A stretch of DNA of 64,000 nucleotides from Chaenocephalus aceratus (lineage: Eukaryota > Chordata > Actinopteri > Perciformes > Channichthyidae). Where the stretch lies: contig JAMFTG010000059.1 of assembly GCA_023974075.1 (NCBI GenBank), forward strand, positions 763,036-827,035, given 5' to 3'. Below are positions 21,765-36,135 of this stretch, one piece after another; within the stretch, counting starts at the first letter, position 1, and the number at the start of each line of letters is the position of its first letter. The position numbers were made by a program, and so were the translations under genes. Under the pieces are notes generated by a model that saw nothing but the letters and a program-made list of their open reading frames with translations, ran no database searches and was not told where the DNA came from.

Positions 21765-23126
21765 TCTCCCAAGGCTCAAACGTGGACGTGCAATGCTTGT
21801 ATGTCTGTAGAGAAATACCCAATTAAATGTAACAGTCATGAACATAACATTGTCTTATCATCCAGATTCTGATTCTGCAGAAAACTATATTGAAATGTCT
21901 GCAATCAGTTCCTACATTCAGGTCCTTTTATCTTATTTATCTTTACTGAAAACGACCATGTAATCGTGCCAGATGCAGCATTGGAGTACAAACCAACAAC
22001 ATGTGGTAATTGAGGAGAAATATAACAGAAAATATCACCTTGGATATCTGTGAACAAAGTGGACGAGTATCAATAGTTCAGAAGGTGTCTCGTTGACGAA
22101 GAGAAATGGTTTGGAGACAGCATTTATTTACTATACTCCCATAAATAAATCAGGACCGTTATAATAATATAAGATGGGCATCAGAAAGGAATTAATAGCT
22201 CTGACAAACTGTCTTTCTGTAAAACAACATGAATAACAAAGCCATGAGAGGGTTATCTAAGGAAAGGCGTTGCTAGGCAGGTTTGGAGGCGTGTTGCAGT
22301 CAACTATGCCCAGAGGAATTATCTCAAAACAAAAACAAGGACCCAAACCTCCAGATTAACAGTCTTTGGTTTCCCTCGACTACAACATAAAGACTACCTG
22401 TCGAGTCATGCTATATGTAACAGAGACCTTACCCCAGGTGTGTGTGATGAAGGCGGCTGCGAGCGACGGCTTCAGCTGCTCATTAATGTTAGATCCATCA
22501 GAGAGAGCAGGTGTGTTTACACCACGCAGGTAAACGCACCACTGATTACACCGAGCTAAATATGGCTCTGTGCTCACACACACAGATCAGAGAGATGATG
22601 TCAGAGGGGGCGGAGCCTGAAGGCCACAGTTCAGGTGCACGAAGTAGAATAACAGCCCACCTGCAGCGAGTGGCTCGAGACCGGAACATCGTCTGTGGGA
22701 CTAATAACGGTGCTCTGATCTCTCCGTCAATCAATTAGAGAAAATAAACACCACGGGGAGACGGGATTAGGATTAGGATTAGGATTGTGTTGCACTATTT
22801 CTTTAATAAACTAAAGGAGAAATAAATAAAAGATGAACAAAATATGGATAAAAACATAAGAATTTAGAAGTGAGTTTGAAGATAAAAAAACAAAATACAA
22901 ATATTTTTCTAAAGTAAAAGTAAATCTTCCAATAGAAATTATAATTAAAAATATAGAAATATTTATAAAAATGATAAGAAATGTAAGAAACAATCTGCAA
23001 TATTGGATATACGTCCACAACTATGGCTGGTAAGGCTATACTGATTTAGTCCACCAGTAGAAAATGTATATTTTGTCATTTTACAAATAAAGATACTACA
23101 AAATGTGATAGTTTGAGTTAAAACAT
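21765..23126. other. No gene seen
   Basis: Short frames only. A GGATTA repeat of four units lies near 22766-22788, and 22800-23020 is very AT-rich. Confidence 0.5.
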
Positions 23127-23527
23127 AGGGATATAACTCTTATCTTGCTCCAACATGAAAGCAAATGTAATATTGTTGGGGTTTTGAGAGACAAAACTGA
23201 AACACCAGGTCAAATGTACCCTTGGGCATTCTTCATCCCGTCTCCTCTCCACTGTCGCTCTCTAATAAACCCATAAGATGCCCAAACAGACCATTTAAAA
23301 AATATATGTTGTCAAGTTAAGAAATTTTTTAAACAAAAATACTAGAAATGCTGATATTTCCAGTCCACACATAAGGATGTACTTCTCTTCTTGGTCTAAC
23401 ATGATAGTAAATGTAATATTTTGAGACACGAAACCACAACATCAGGTCAAATGTAGCCTCGTGTGTTTTCCTATCCGTCTCCTCTCCACTCGCTCTCTAA
23501 TAAACCCATAAGATGCCCAAACATAGA
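23127..23527. repeat. Diverged tandem duplication, about 236-bp offset
   Basis: 23127-23290 and 23368-23527 share ordered blocks: ACATGAWAG, AAATGTAATATT, CAGGTCAAATGTA, CGTCTCCTCTCCACT and AATAAACCCATAAGATGCCC. Two copies only, clearly diverged. Confidence 0.8.
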
Positions 23528-25627
23528 ACTGTGCGCCAGACGGAATCCATTTCTTATCAGCAGCCGAGATGAGTCGTGGTGTTTTTGGGGAAATCTCTTT
23601 GAATAAGGAACACACTTTAGTCTCGCAGAGGCTTTTCTTCTAGCTGGAGTTAACTGACATCCAGGATCCAATCCACGGGGAGGAAACATCTCCTGCGAAC
23701 TGAAATCTGATGTTAGCATGCACGCAGGAGAAAGCCTGCAGATAGCTTTGACCGGAGACACCCCGTCCGTTTGCTCTCCATCCGCCCTGACTATCCAGTT
23801 TCTGGTAGTTTGATCTTTGTGCTTCGATGTATTTGGGGTTTCTTCCTGAGGCTGTATACGAAGCCGGATTTTCGCTTAGTGGCTAACTTCAGGGAAAACT
23901 CGGGGTTTCCGGTCCTACGACGCTGGTTCCCTTCTTAGCAGGCTAGATCTCCATGGTAACTGATGCTGAGCGGCTAGCCTGCTCCGGAGCAGGTTAGGTT
24001 CCAGGCTAAGAGCTCTGCCTGCTGACCAATCAGAGCTCAGTGTGCGGAGTTTAAAGCGATCAAGTCATATTACAGGAGAAAGGAAATACAGAAAAGCTGC
24101 CGTCGCAGGAAAGACGGCCGGCAAAAATCACCGACTGTGTGAACGTGAACATGAATAGAATATCACCTCCATCTTCAGAGCAATCTGACTATTAGAACAT
24201 TAGCGTTAAGAAAGCTTACTTAAATATCTGCCACAACATAAGTAACCGGATCAGAGTACATTAAGTACAGTCCGCGGCATATCACTTCATAATGTATCAT
24301 ATATCTCCTGATCCGAGTCAGCTGAGCCGTATCTGGCCGTGCAACACTCACAGCGTCACAGACTGGATGCAGAAGTATTATTTAGCATTAAGTTGACGAA
24401 ACACTCGAGTCAAATGTAATGAAAGTCAGATCGTGTTTTAGACGGGGCAGTGATATCATAAACCTGTTGATGTACGCATTCAAACACTTGTTCTGTTCCC
24501 AGCTGTATTCACCTTGCAGGTGCAGCTCTGTGGCTTTGATCCTGGATCAAGTGTTTGAGTCAAAAGCTTCAAAGTTCTTCTTACAATTTGTCTTTTATTG
24601 CAATGAAAAGCAATTCTGCCCACACATGCTCACCTCCCAACGCTCCACTGGCTTTTATGGGATGCATAATGCTATTCTTTACCATGGTTGTGTTGATTTT
24701 GTAACTGCCTGCTCGTCTCTTTATTAAGTATATTATCCAAGTTATTTTATTTGGCCTTCATCTGCTCTGTTCCTCCGTTGCAACAATGAAAATATATTAG
24801 TATTTTTAGATCAGACATTTTATTTAAATCAACCTTCTTAGAAAAATCAGTCCCAGTGTCGAGACGAAAGTCGATATTACAATTTAAATAATAATATCTG
24901 ATCAAAACGGACCAATTTGTATGTATTTTTATTATAGTATTGTTCAAAACCAAAGGGGTATTCGTTTTATTTTGAATAGCGTCGTCTACTTTTCTTAATG
25001 ATAAGCGAGCTGTTGTTAAAAAATATTAATGCCGCTTCCGGTAACACGGCAACAACAGGGGCAGGAATTACGATGAGGTCTTTGTTCCCAAAGCCACGGA
25101 GGAAGAAGTTGGTGAAAGTGTGTGCGAGGCTCCAGAGATGTTTTGGTATGTTGTGTGTTGTGTTCTTGAGTGCTGTTGCGCAATCGACGGCTTTTACGCA
25201 GCGTGCTTTGTGTGCGTTTAGTTTGGTGCATATTTTTAGACAGCGCAGAAGTTTGAGGTTTTCTGGGTTGCTTGGTTTCAAGTAGAGAAAGATACTTTCT
25301 TATTAATTCACTTAATGATGTTTGTAAAATAAGTCACAATTTATCATTTGAGTTGTAATACCCTGAAGAGGCCGGAATGTGACTGAAGCTAAGAAGTCAA
25401 AGTAAGAATTAAATAAAGTGAAAATTAAGATAAAACTATATAAATTCCACTGCCATGTTTTTACAGTCTTTAAAACCCTCCCGTCTACATGATGCACATT
25501 TTACACAATGCAGACTTCTAATGCGCAGACTGGACCATGTGTTGGTGGAAAGCTGAAGCAGCACCTCGTGCACACCAACAACAGAGCGGAGCAGGGACGA
25601 CGTATTGACCCGGAAGGAAGCTGCTGG
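23528..25627. other. No supported gene; probable old transposon material
   Basis: 23850-24050 has the phrase CTAGCCTGCTCCGGAGCAGG (a palindromic core) near CCAATCAGAGCTC, giving the look of a fish MITE. The 95-codon frame at 24998-25285 has no recognisable domain. Confidence 0.4.
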
Positions 25628-26377
<750 letters not shown>

Positions 26378-27206
26378 AAAGCAACTACAGTCGAGCACAG
26401 CAGCACGACTTCAACGTCACGCCGACTTAAGATCGATATTCAAACATACAGATTCTAAATGCTAAAAGTTGAAGCGTTTGTCTGAACACTCTGCAGGAGG
26501 CAGGAACTCGCTCTCAAGCAGAACAGGAACTAACTTAGAGGAGTGTTCACGTGTTCGGCGTAATGACGGCCTCGACGACTTCTGTAGTCCTATTCAGCCA
26601 CTTGGTAACAACCATCGTTTTTCAGACACGTCAACTCTTCAGAAATCACCAGCGGGGTCACGGCTGATGGATTTAATGTCGTAGAACAAAACCTGATCCG
26701 TCTCTTCGATGTGTCTCAACCTCAGACCTTAGTTCCAGATATTTTCCTAAACCCTACGGAGAGATCCCATTGGCTCAGAGACGAGGGAACAGGAAGTGGT
26801 GAAATGCTAACTCACTTCCGAGCTGTAGGACTCGCACCACTCTATTAACAGCTAAGATAATCCCAGGAGGAACAAGTCACCACTGCGAGCCTCAAAATAT
26901 GAAAAGCTGCAGCGCCGGCTGCCGCTTTGGGAACACAGCGTCTCCCGTTTTAACAAAAGAGTCAAGGTCTTGTTGTGAAACCCAGCGAGGGGGAATTCAG
27001 CAGCAGAAAAGCCTTCCTGCATCATCAACTATTACTAGACTTCCTCTAATGCTGCAGCAAACACGGCCTCGTAATTACAAGGCTGACAGCGTGCATGTCC
27101 TCCATCATCATCATCAAATTAGGGGTTTGAGGCCTCGGGTAATTCACTCTCATTTGCAGCTAAACACTGATTTCTGACACGCAGAGAAACGTCTGAAACG
27201 CTGACA
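26378..27206. other. No gene seen
   Basis: Frames here lack recognisable domains. Confidence 0.5.
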
Positions 27207-27572
27207 TTAAAGGTGGGGTAGGTAAGTTTGAGAAACCGGCTCGAGATCGCTAGAATTTGAAAATACACAACCGTAGAAAATCTGCCACTTCCTCACAGAG
27301 CCCCTCCTCCAACACACACGAACGCGCACATGACCAATGAGGGCACGAGATAAGTTTGTGCCCCGATGGAAGGCTGACAGGCAAGTAGGCCATCCAATCG
27401 ATTGGATGTACTTTTTACAGTATTACGGCTTCTACAGATGACATTTGGTTATGGATTCTTTGTCAAAGCACTTCAGATATTCATTGCTATCGGGATGTTA
27501 AGAGCATTCCATGGAATATAACAAAAAGTGTATCTCGAGCCGGTTTCTGAAACTTACCTACCCCACCTTTAA
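27207..27572. mobile_element. TTAA-flanked MITE (piggyBac-like)
   Basis: Ends TTAAAGGTGGGGTAGGTAAG and, inverted, CTTACCTACCCCACCTTTAA, with further inverted match through GAAACCGGCTCGAGA. Length 366 bases including the TTAA at each border. A second copy, missing its left end, lies at about 55985-56294 with the same interior (CAATGAGGGCACGAGATAAG). Confidence 0.88.
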
Positions 27573-30505
27573 CTACGTTGAAATGCATTTAATATGCACC
27601 ATTATTTTCTCCTTGTCATATACTGTATATATATATATATATATATATATTTATAAAACGGACAAGTCAAATCAAGCAATCTGATTGGTTCTTAGCCGTG
27701 ATATACTGAGCGTATACCACGGGTAGAATTGTAAGTTACTTTTCACAACAAGTCAGTATCCCTCCGCGTCTGAGAAGAACAGAGCCATTGAAGAGTCGGG
27801 CCGAACCACGCCCCTTAGCTGTGATATAATGAGCATATACCACGGCCTGTCGTGAGCTATTGCTTAAATATATATGCAGGGGTGCACATAACTGGTACGC
27901 CGGTAGGAATGATAGTCCTGCACGACGGGGGCTAATCGCCAAAACTCCATTACATCCACTTGTGTATTCCTGGCAATAAATATGTATTCTTACATCAAAA
28001 CCGTGTCTCCTGATTGAAGTATGACTAAATAAAGAACCTTGAACCTCGATTGAAGTAATGTTCGTAGTGTTGTGCATTGAGTAAAGTGCATCTTATTTCA
28101 TCCATTTTAATCAAAAAATGCAAATATGTATTGATCTGTAGTGAATATGTTCCTATCTTATTCTGAACAATTTTAATTCGTATTTTTCTTTTTCTTTGGA
28201 GACCAGAAGACAGGCAGGTTGCTGTTTACACTCAGTCGTAGATAAAGGATCTGTAGCGCTGATAGAAAAGAAAACTGGGTAAACAGGAAGGCTCTCCAAA
28301 AGGAATAAATAACCACCAGGAAGGAAATATTAAAAAGCCTTTATTGTAGAGGCTAAGTCATTAAAAACCTGACCTGTTGTAACCTAGCCCGACAAAGACC
28401 TGCAGTGGATGAAAACCGGTGGCTTTTTATTGATTCAGCCTCTATAAGAATGCTTTTTAAGGTCCCTCTCCTTGTGTTGCCTGGATCTAGTTCCTGTTTC
28501 TCCAGTTTCTTCTTCCTTTATCCACAGTTTAGTAAACACAACAAGCAGCTCTCTCTCTCTCTCTCTCTAACCGGCCAGAACTACTTGAATTCTTGCAAAT
28601 GAATATAAGCTATCGAGTGGATTTTTTATCCTGTTGAACCCCATCCCTGTTTTTCAGGTCTCAGGCTCGAAAATGACATTCCCAGAACAAATGACAATAA
28701 CTACACTTCTAAAAAGGGAAAATTAATAAAAAAAATTCTCAAAGTAATGATAAACCTGTGAGTTGGATGTAGAACAGTCAGAATCAATATCGATGTTTTT
28801 TATTTTAAAGACAATTCAGATTGAACATAGTAAAAAATTGTACATTTTAGTGTCGGTCCAAAAGAAAAGGTTTACTTATAGTGAAAACTAACCTTGGATG
28901 ATGGTACGGTGGACTAAAAGCTTTAGGAATCCAAAGTACAACATATAATAAGTACCCTGTATCAAGATTGATGCAAAACAAGTGATATTTGACCTTTTTA
29001 GAGAGATTTAGCAAAAAAAACTCCACCTCTGAGGTGATTTGGGTGGAAATGGGCGCGTTTGTCGTTTCTCTGGAACCCATTGGTCGATTTTGGTGATTGA
29101 CATCTCTTTCTGACCGTTAGAGCCAATAGAATCGAAGGGGGATTTCCACATACTCACACGTTAGCAAAAAAAGTGGGGGCTTCGCACATGCAGTTTTGGC
29201 CAGAGCGAACCTATCTCTCGCTCTGACATCTGAAAACGGAAAAGCAGGTTTATTGCTTATGGATTATCAGAAATCATTCAAAGGGACACAGACACATTGG
29301 AGTAACCTATGGATTAACTTCAGCAGCGTTTTTATCGTTTTAATGCCATTGAAGACCACTTTTGACCAGACTACGACACAGGTGAGCCATTTTGCCGTTT
29401 TAGCTACCTAGCGCCACATGTTTTGATGTCTGTTTTTGTTTATAAAGTTGCGAGTTCTTATCATGGAGTGAAAATGTAGGTACCGATCGATTCTGTGTCT
29501 CCTCACGATGCTAATCGATGGGTTGGACGTGCAGCTACGATAAGTAATAAGGGTGTTATGAGTGAGTTTCTGTGCAGTAATGCATTAGCATTTTTTCGCT
29601 CGTGGCTAATTTAGAGGCTCAGCGTTAGCTTTGTGGTTTTAAAAAGAAAAGATGATCAGTTAGCCGAGTTTCTTCCCGTTACATGGATATAAAACATTCA
29701 TAGTTTATTAAATATTAAAAAGCCCTCAGACGCTGTTTCCTGCAGATTATGCGTTTTCCCATGGGAGCCTGCCTGCAGACCTCCACTCTCAGGACACCTC
29801 CACTGTCAGGACAGGAAGTGAGGATTCTGACGCGTTTTTTTCCCGCCCACCGAAGGACTCGTTTGATGGAAGTTTTCAAATCACAATGGAGACTCATCAC
29901 AGAGGTGATGTGTCCGCCCACCGTGCACTTTGGGTCGGCCTTGGTCAAGCCCTTTTGACCCCCCCTCCGCTCAAATGACACCATGGAGGAATGTAACGGG
30001 AGTTGACAGGGGACTCTGCCCGCCTCACGAGTGCCTATTTTCGGACACTTTTTTTCACTTTTCCCCGGTTTTATTATTTATTTCTTTTTTGGCTATTTCA
30101 CCCCGTTTCTACCGGGGACATTGCCCGGTCTCGGGTGTCCCCCCACGGCCTGTGTCCAGCAGTAAACAGTGTCTTCCAGTTTCTCACAGTCCAACGTGAT
30201 GTCTTCAAAAGTTGTGCTTCATCATTTTAAACCCAAAGATTTAAATTGAAATCTTCATTATCCCTCCTCTTCATCCCTTCTACTTATCAAATCCACCTCT
30301 TCATCATCATTACCCACATCTAGACCCCGGGGAGTTTCCTATTATTCTCACGGCTGCATTTCCCCCTTAAGATACCAGGACCGGGGTCTAATCATCTTGA
30401 AGAATGAAGTCTCTCCTGATTTAAATATATTTGTGTTTATTATATCTTACCTGTTTCAAAACCAGCGTGTATCCTGATAAAATACATCTTTGGGACCATC
30501 TAGAT
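27573..30505. other. No supported gene; scattered repeat traces
   Basis: 27629-27650 is a TA tract. GTGATATACTGAGCGTATAC and a similar GTGATATAATGAGCATATAC (27700, 27822) are repeated short palindromic motifs. 28545-28570 is a CT tract. The 69- to 89-codon frames at 29715-30200 show no domain. Confidence 0.4.
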
Positions 30506-31360
30506 CAGTGGCTCTCGAACTTTTTTCAATCATGTACCCCCTTTGAAAAAAAGATTCAGCCACGTACCCCCGATCAGCACAACAACAAATTGTTAGGGAC
30601 AGAATGCCTATATGAAGAGGTACAGCACAGCGCTGCACCATCAGAGTCTGATTTATTAAAACAACAACAGTAACTGAGAAACACTTAAATGCTACATTTC
30701 AAATGTTTACAATCCATCACTAAATTCATGGCAAACCAATTTCAACATCAAGCAATAACACTGAGACGACATTGAACTGATCTTTTTAATAAGTTGTACT
30801 TAGTGAGAAACATGGGCTCGAGCTTCACTGAGGACCTTTGTCCTTCTGACAGCGAGTCTGCAGTTATTACACTTCGCGTTTTGAAACATGTGTAACTCTG
30901 TTAATATAAAACCCACACTGCTCAAACTTCCTTACTTTTCCTACAATTGGTATATTTGTTTATTTATTTATTTAGGGGCGTGGGGAATGAAGAGAAACAG
31001 ATATATGAGCATTTTATGAGCCTGGGATTTTGACTCCTCATAAAAACATATGCATAATGCTGCGCTATACTTTGCGGCCACACGCCGTTGCCAAGCAACC
31101 CTTATTGTTTAGGTCCTTTGATAAGCAGGCAGTCATGTCATTAACTAGAACTAGCTAGATCCGATAGATTTGGACATAAACGCGAGTGAAGTCTAACCGG
31201 ACGCGAGAGAGAGATCAGATCAGCTGCTGCTGACGGAGAACACGCAGCTCCGCATGATCACAGCTCCGCCGCTGTGACGGACCGGTGAGTGGAGCAACAT
31301 ACACTCAGAGTTAGACCTAACACACATAGCTAGTTTATCTACTCTGGAACAAGCCCCTTT
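30506..31360. mobile_element. hAT fragments
   Basis: 30506 starts CAGTGGCTCTCGAACTTTTT and continues CATGTACCCCC, a common fish hAT terminus with no right end found. 31072-31360 shares blocks with the hAT pieces at 14947-15287 and 17880-17990 (GCGAGAGAGAGATCAG, GACCGGTGAG, CTGGAACAAGC). Confidence 0.6.
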
Positions 31361-32302
31361 GAAAGCTTCATATATCTTATTAGGATGTTCCATTTCACAG
31401 ATCTCCATTCTGTCTGATGACTTCTGAATAAATGATTGGATTTGAGAAGGATGCTGGAGAGGACGTGTTCCTCAATGCCACTTCTGAGCCATGGGAAACC
31501 AGAGGGCGGCCATGTTTATTCGCCTCGTCCTTTGAACGTTTGTAACTGGGTGAGGTCAAGCGAGTGTAAATGAATTAGTAGGCTTCTGTTTCCCTTCACA
31601 TGTGCAGACCCTCCCACTGCCATCCAACAGGAGGAGAACACAGACCCCTAAAGATCTGCTTCCACACACTTCATAATGATCTTATCTTTCTTAATGGTAT
31701 ATTTATCCTAGTTATTATTGCATGGACAGTTCACGCTTTGCAATATTGAAACTTAAAGGCTTTATTAGACGGATGCACACGGTTACGGAGCGATGCTACA
31801 CGCAATACACATCAAAAAGACGGAGAAATAGTGCAAGTAAGATGCTGGAATAAGAAATACACGTAAAAATAAGACAAAACTGAATTTAAATTAAAAAAGT
31901 GTACAGTGGGATAAAAATACAGCTTGTTGTAAATATGTGAACTGTAGACATACATGTGTACTGTGAATACAATACATGGTATAATAAATATATATATACA
32001 TGTGTATCATTCCTGGAGATGTGTTAGCAAGTGATTCATGCAGAGCAATGACTTTTTACCCCCAAAGTGCTAATATATTATTTAATATTTGATTTTATTA
32101 CCACAGAGTGACTCTACACATCACGTGGTTTTTTGCAAACATGCCCTGGAGATATATCAACTCAACCAGTTCAGCTCGTAATATCAATTACTTATAATAT
32201 TCTTTGTCATAGCGAATGTTGTTAAGCTAAGCGCTTCTTTATTTCCTTTTTTTCATATCTTAAAGAATTATATTTGTTCTTGCCATTAACGTCTTATGGA
32301 AG
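31361..32302. other. No gene seen
   Basis: No supported coding region. Confidence 0.5.
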
Positions 32303-33685
32303 AAGTAATCAGATCTATTACTTGAGTAGAAGTACTCAGATATTGTACTTGAGTAAAAGTAGAAGTACTCAGGTCTTGTACTTGAGTAGAAGTACTCAGA
32401 TCTTGTACTTGAGTAAAAGTAGAAGTACTCAGATCTTGTACTTGAGTAAAAGTAGAAGTACTCAGATCTTGTACTTCAGTAAAAGGAGAAGTACTCAGGT
32501 CTTGTACTTGAGTAGAAGTACTCAGATATTGTACTTGAGTGAAAGTCGAAGTACTCAGATCTTGTACTTGAGTAAAAGGAGAAGTACTCAGATCTTGTAC
32601 TTGAGTAAAAGTAGAAGTACTCAGATCTTGTACTCGAGTAAAAGTAGAAGTACTCAGATCTTGTACTTGAGTAAAAGTAGAAGTATTCAGATCTTGTACT
32701 TGAGTAAAAGTAGAAGTACTCAGATCTTGTACTTTAGTAAAAGTAGAAGTACTCAGATCTTGTACTTGAGTAAAAGTAGAAGTACTCATATCTTGTACTT
32801 GAGTAAAAGGAGAAGTACTCAGATCTTGTACTTGAGTAAAAGTAGAAGTACTCAGATCTTGTACTCGAGTAAAAGTAGAAGTACTCAGATCTTGTACTTG
32901 AGTAAAAGTAGAAGTATTCAGATCTTGTACTTGAGTAAAAGTAGAAGTACTCAGATCTTGTACTTTAGTAAAAGTAGAAGTACTCAGATCTTGTACTCGA
33001 GTAAAAGTAGAAGTACTCAGATCTTGTACTTGAGTAAAAGTAAAAGTACTCAGATCTTGTACTTGAGTAAAAGTAGAAGTACTCAGATCTTGTACTTGAG
33101 TAAACGTAGAAGTACTCAGATATTGTACTTGAGTAAAAGTAGAAGTACTCAGATCTTGTACTTGAGTAAAAGTAGAAGTACACATGTATTGTACTCGAGT
33201 AAAAGTAGAAGTACCAGAGTGTAGGAATACTCTGTTACAGTAAAAGTCCTGCATTCAAAATGTTCCTCAAGTGAAAGTAGAAAAGTATTCTCATCTAAAT
33301 ATAGTGAAAGACAGTGAAAGTAGTCGTTGTGCAGATTGGTCCATTTCAGAATAATATATCTGATATGTTTTATAATGATTGATCATGAAAGTGTTCTCAA
33401 AGCTGGTGAAGGTGCAGCTAGTCTGAAGTACTTTGTAGACTGCAGGGTAGCTGGTGGATTTACTCCAGGTGGAACTAAAGTCTGATTCAACACTTGGTTA
33501 GATTTCACATCATTCATCCAGATCTGTGAAGTAGCTAAAGGTAATACATACATGTAGTGGAGTAAAAGTACACCATTTACCTCTGAACTGTAGTCGAGTA
33601 GAATTACACAGTAGCATAAAATGGAAATACTGAAGTAGGTAAATGTTTGAACTTAAGTGCAGTACTTAGTTACATTACACCACTG
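32303..33685. mobile_element. Repeat element carrying a 33-bp minisatellite
   Basis: The right end closes with ACTTAGTTACATTACACCAC then TG, preceded by GAACTTAAGTGCAGT, the terminus of an abundant fish element whose interior is rich in AAGTA/TACTT. The left terminus is not visible, so the array appears to have replaced or absorbed it. Confidence 0.55.
32320..33210. repeat. 33-bp minisatellite with 27-bp variants
   Basis: Unit AGAAGTACTCAGATCTTG then TACTTGAGTAAAAGT. Some units lack AAAAGT plus neighbours and are shorter by a multiple of three. All lengths are multiples of three and the units lack stops, so both strands stay open for over 300 codons. A 7-unit block of 231 bases is repeated (from about 32584 and again from about 32815) with the same private variants. 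Not coding. Confidence 0.95.
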
Positions 33686-34540
33686 AACACATTGAATAAA
33701 GCGTTTATGTTAAACTGTCGCTTCTGTTGGGTGGTGTCATTTTACATTTCTATGGGACAACAGCAACGTGAGAAGAGGCTCTGAATGAGGATGTCATGGC
33801 TCCCAAAGCAACAGGTTAACCCCCAGCGTCCAGCAGCCATTATAACCTCTTCTCCCAGTGTTAAAACACCTTAAAAACACCCCAAACACCGCGAGAGCAC
33901 AGTCATATCTCACTGCAATAAAATACTTGTCTTACCTTTGATCTCAGAGAAGTGAAGCAGCTTTTGGTCGCATATTAATATTCCTCCGGGACGATGGACC
34001 GGCAGTTTGTAAGTCCTTTAAAAACTAGTTTTAACTGTAAAATAAAAATGTATGAGCGACGGAAGGTCCCACACCTGCAGAAACAGGAGCTTTGAGAGCA
34101 CTTTCCTCCAGTTTCTCACAGTTTCTTCTCTCAGTTGTTAGTGTTTCCCAGGACAACTCCGGGGGAGGAGTCTGGGCTATTATAAGCCCTGTTTGCACTG
34201 GGTGTCTTTAAACATTCATCTTTTTTTAAACTAAATAAAGTACCTTTTCAGGTGTAAAATAGCCCTTAATTATCCAGGCTGCTATTTCTTGTAAATGTAT
34301 TAACAACTTAAGCTAAGGTTCATCATTGGGACTGTTTTGGATGAGTCTCGTGGTCGCTGTTTTGTGGCAGCATGAAGCTAGCTACATTCTGTATGTGTAG
34401 GATTTTCAAAATAAAAGACGTAAATTGGAACACGTTTTACACGGATATAAAAAATGTGTTTTAAAACTTTATATTTCTGGCTTCAGGACTTATGAAGTAG
34501 TATTTTTGTAATCATTTTTTTATATTATACTCCTTGAAGC
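33686..34540. other. No gene seen
   Basis: No supported coding region. Confidence 0.5.
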
Positions 34541-34700
34541 TTTGAAATTGAGTCAAGTCAAGACCCACCTTTTTAGTTTGGCTTTCAACTGACTTATATT
34601 GTATTCCTTTATTTTGTATTTATTTATTTCATATTAATTTATTTTCTAGGTTTGGAATTGGGCCTATATGTCCTCGACCACAACATAAAAAACACGTTTG
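34541..34700 (+). mobile_element. LINE 3' end remnant
   Basis: TCAAGACCCACCTTTTTAGT and TTGGCTTTCAACTGA translate as KTHLFSLAFN and a stop, the usual C-terminus of several fish LINE ORF2 proteins, followed by a T-rich 3' UTR. Confidence 0.5.
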
Positions 34701-35124
34701 GTAGCATAGAATAGTGTGTGTGCGCGTGTGTCAATACACAGTAAACCCATATTTGCCGAGTAGACCTCCCACCGTCTGCGCTTTTATTTTGAAGGCGAAG
34801 CTACAAACGGTACAAAAACGCTTTGTCTGCAAACTACTGAAACTTTACAAACATTCTACCTTGGCTTCTGTTATCAATAAATACAAATACAGCACAATTA
34901 ATAAAGATTTAATGCATACAATGTTATATTTTAGTTGTTGTTTAACACACTTTGCACCTTGTATTTAGCAATATAACAGTTACCATCAGCTGTGAGATTT
35001 CTCCAGCACTGCTACTGGCTATTCTGAAAAAGCAACCAAAGGTCAGAACATTTTAAATGAATTAAAATCTAAATATTTGAGACTATATGAATACAAATGA
35101 TTCACTTGTAAGGTCTTTGCACTA
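34701..35124. other. No gene seen
   Basis: No supported coding region. Confidence 0.5.
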
Positions 35125-35520
35125 GATAGATAGATAGATAGATAGATAGATGGATAGATAGATGGATGGATGGATAGATAGATAGATGGATAGATGGATG
35201 GATAGATGGATAGATAGATGGATGGATGGATGGATAGATAGATAGATGGATAGATGGATGGATAGATGGATGGATGGATGGATGGATGGATGGATGGATA
35301 GATAGATAGATAGATGGATGGATGGATAGATGGATGGATAGATGGATGGATGGATAGATAGATGGATGGATGGATAGATGGATGGATAGATGGATGGATG
35401 GATAGATGGATAGATGGATGGATAGATGGATAGATGGATGGATGGATGGATGGATAGATGGATGGATAGATGGATAGATGGATAGATGGATGGATGGATA
35501 GATAGAGAGAGAGAGAGAGA
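35125..35520. repeat. GGAT/GATA tetranucleotide array
   Basis: Interleaved GATA and GGAT tetramers for about 380 bases, closing with a GA tract (35505-35520). The minus-strand IHPSIHLS frame is an artefact. Confidence 0.99.
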
Positions 35521-36135
35521 ATTAAAAATAGTATTAAATATAAACAACATAACTAATTCTGGATTATTAAAAAGTTCTTTAAAAAGTCTAAAACACTGCA
35601 GTAGCATAAAGGCTTACACCACAGGAGCATATACATCGTCTCCGTTGTGGTCCAGGGCCGATATACCCAGCTGCCCTTAGAGTGTGAATCACGAACTGGT
35701 GTACACATCATGGTGTTTGTGGAGGTTTCTTTGCCGTCTCATGGCGACTGCAGACAGGAACTCAGCTTCCACCGCTCATGCTCAACTCTGACTGCTGTAT
35801 GCACATCTCTGCGCACATGGCCTCCACTTTCAAATATAATACACTGTAGTTTCCATAGATACACTCATTTCCCTAAGTCCTCCTTTAGTTGTTTAGCTGT
35901 TAAGGTTATTTGTATAGTTAGATTTAAATATGGTGTAAATACTTGTCTTTAGCATTAGCATGCTTTTTTAACGCTAAATTGTTTCTTAAAAATGCTTTTT
36001 TTTATTATCCTTATACATTTCTTCTTTTACCTACTTCTGTGCAACTTATTTTCTTACATTGTTTATGTTTGCACAACCAGATACCAAAGCAAATTCCTTG
36101 TATGTGTAACCTGGCAATAAACTAGATTCTGATTC
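35521..36135 (+). mobile_element. Probable LINE 3' tail
   Basis: The right end reads CAAATTCCTTGTATGTGTAA, CCTGGCAATAAACTAGATTC and TGATTC, the standard 3' terminus of L2-like fish LINEs. How far left the element reaches is unclear. Confidence 0.5.

Noticed and set aside
22511..22738. 75-codon frame that could be an exon
   Set aside because: The antisense frame is as open, and no conserved motif or splice context was convincing.
24998..25285. 95-codon plus-strand frame, basic, possible small protein
   Set aside because: No recognisable domain, overlapping equally long frames on the other strand, and no splice or promoter support.
29715..30230. Cluster of 69-89 codon frames
   Set aside because: Competing frames on both strands with no motif. 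Length is within chance expectation for this composition.
32274..33254. Two frames of 316 and 322 codons, one on each strand
   Set aside because: Both are translations of the 33-bp minisatellite, whose stop-free unit length is a multiple of three.
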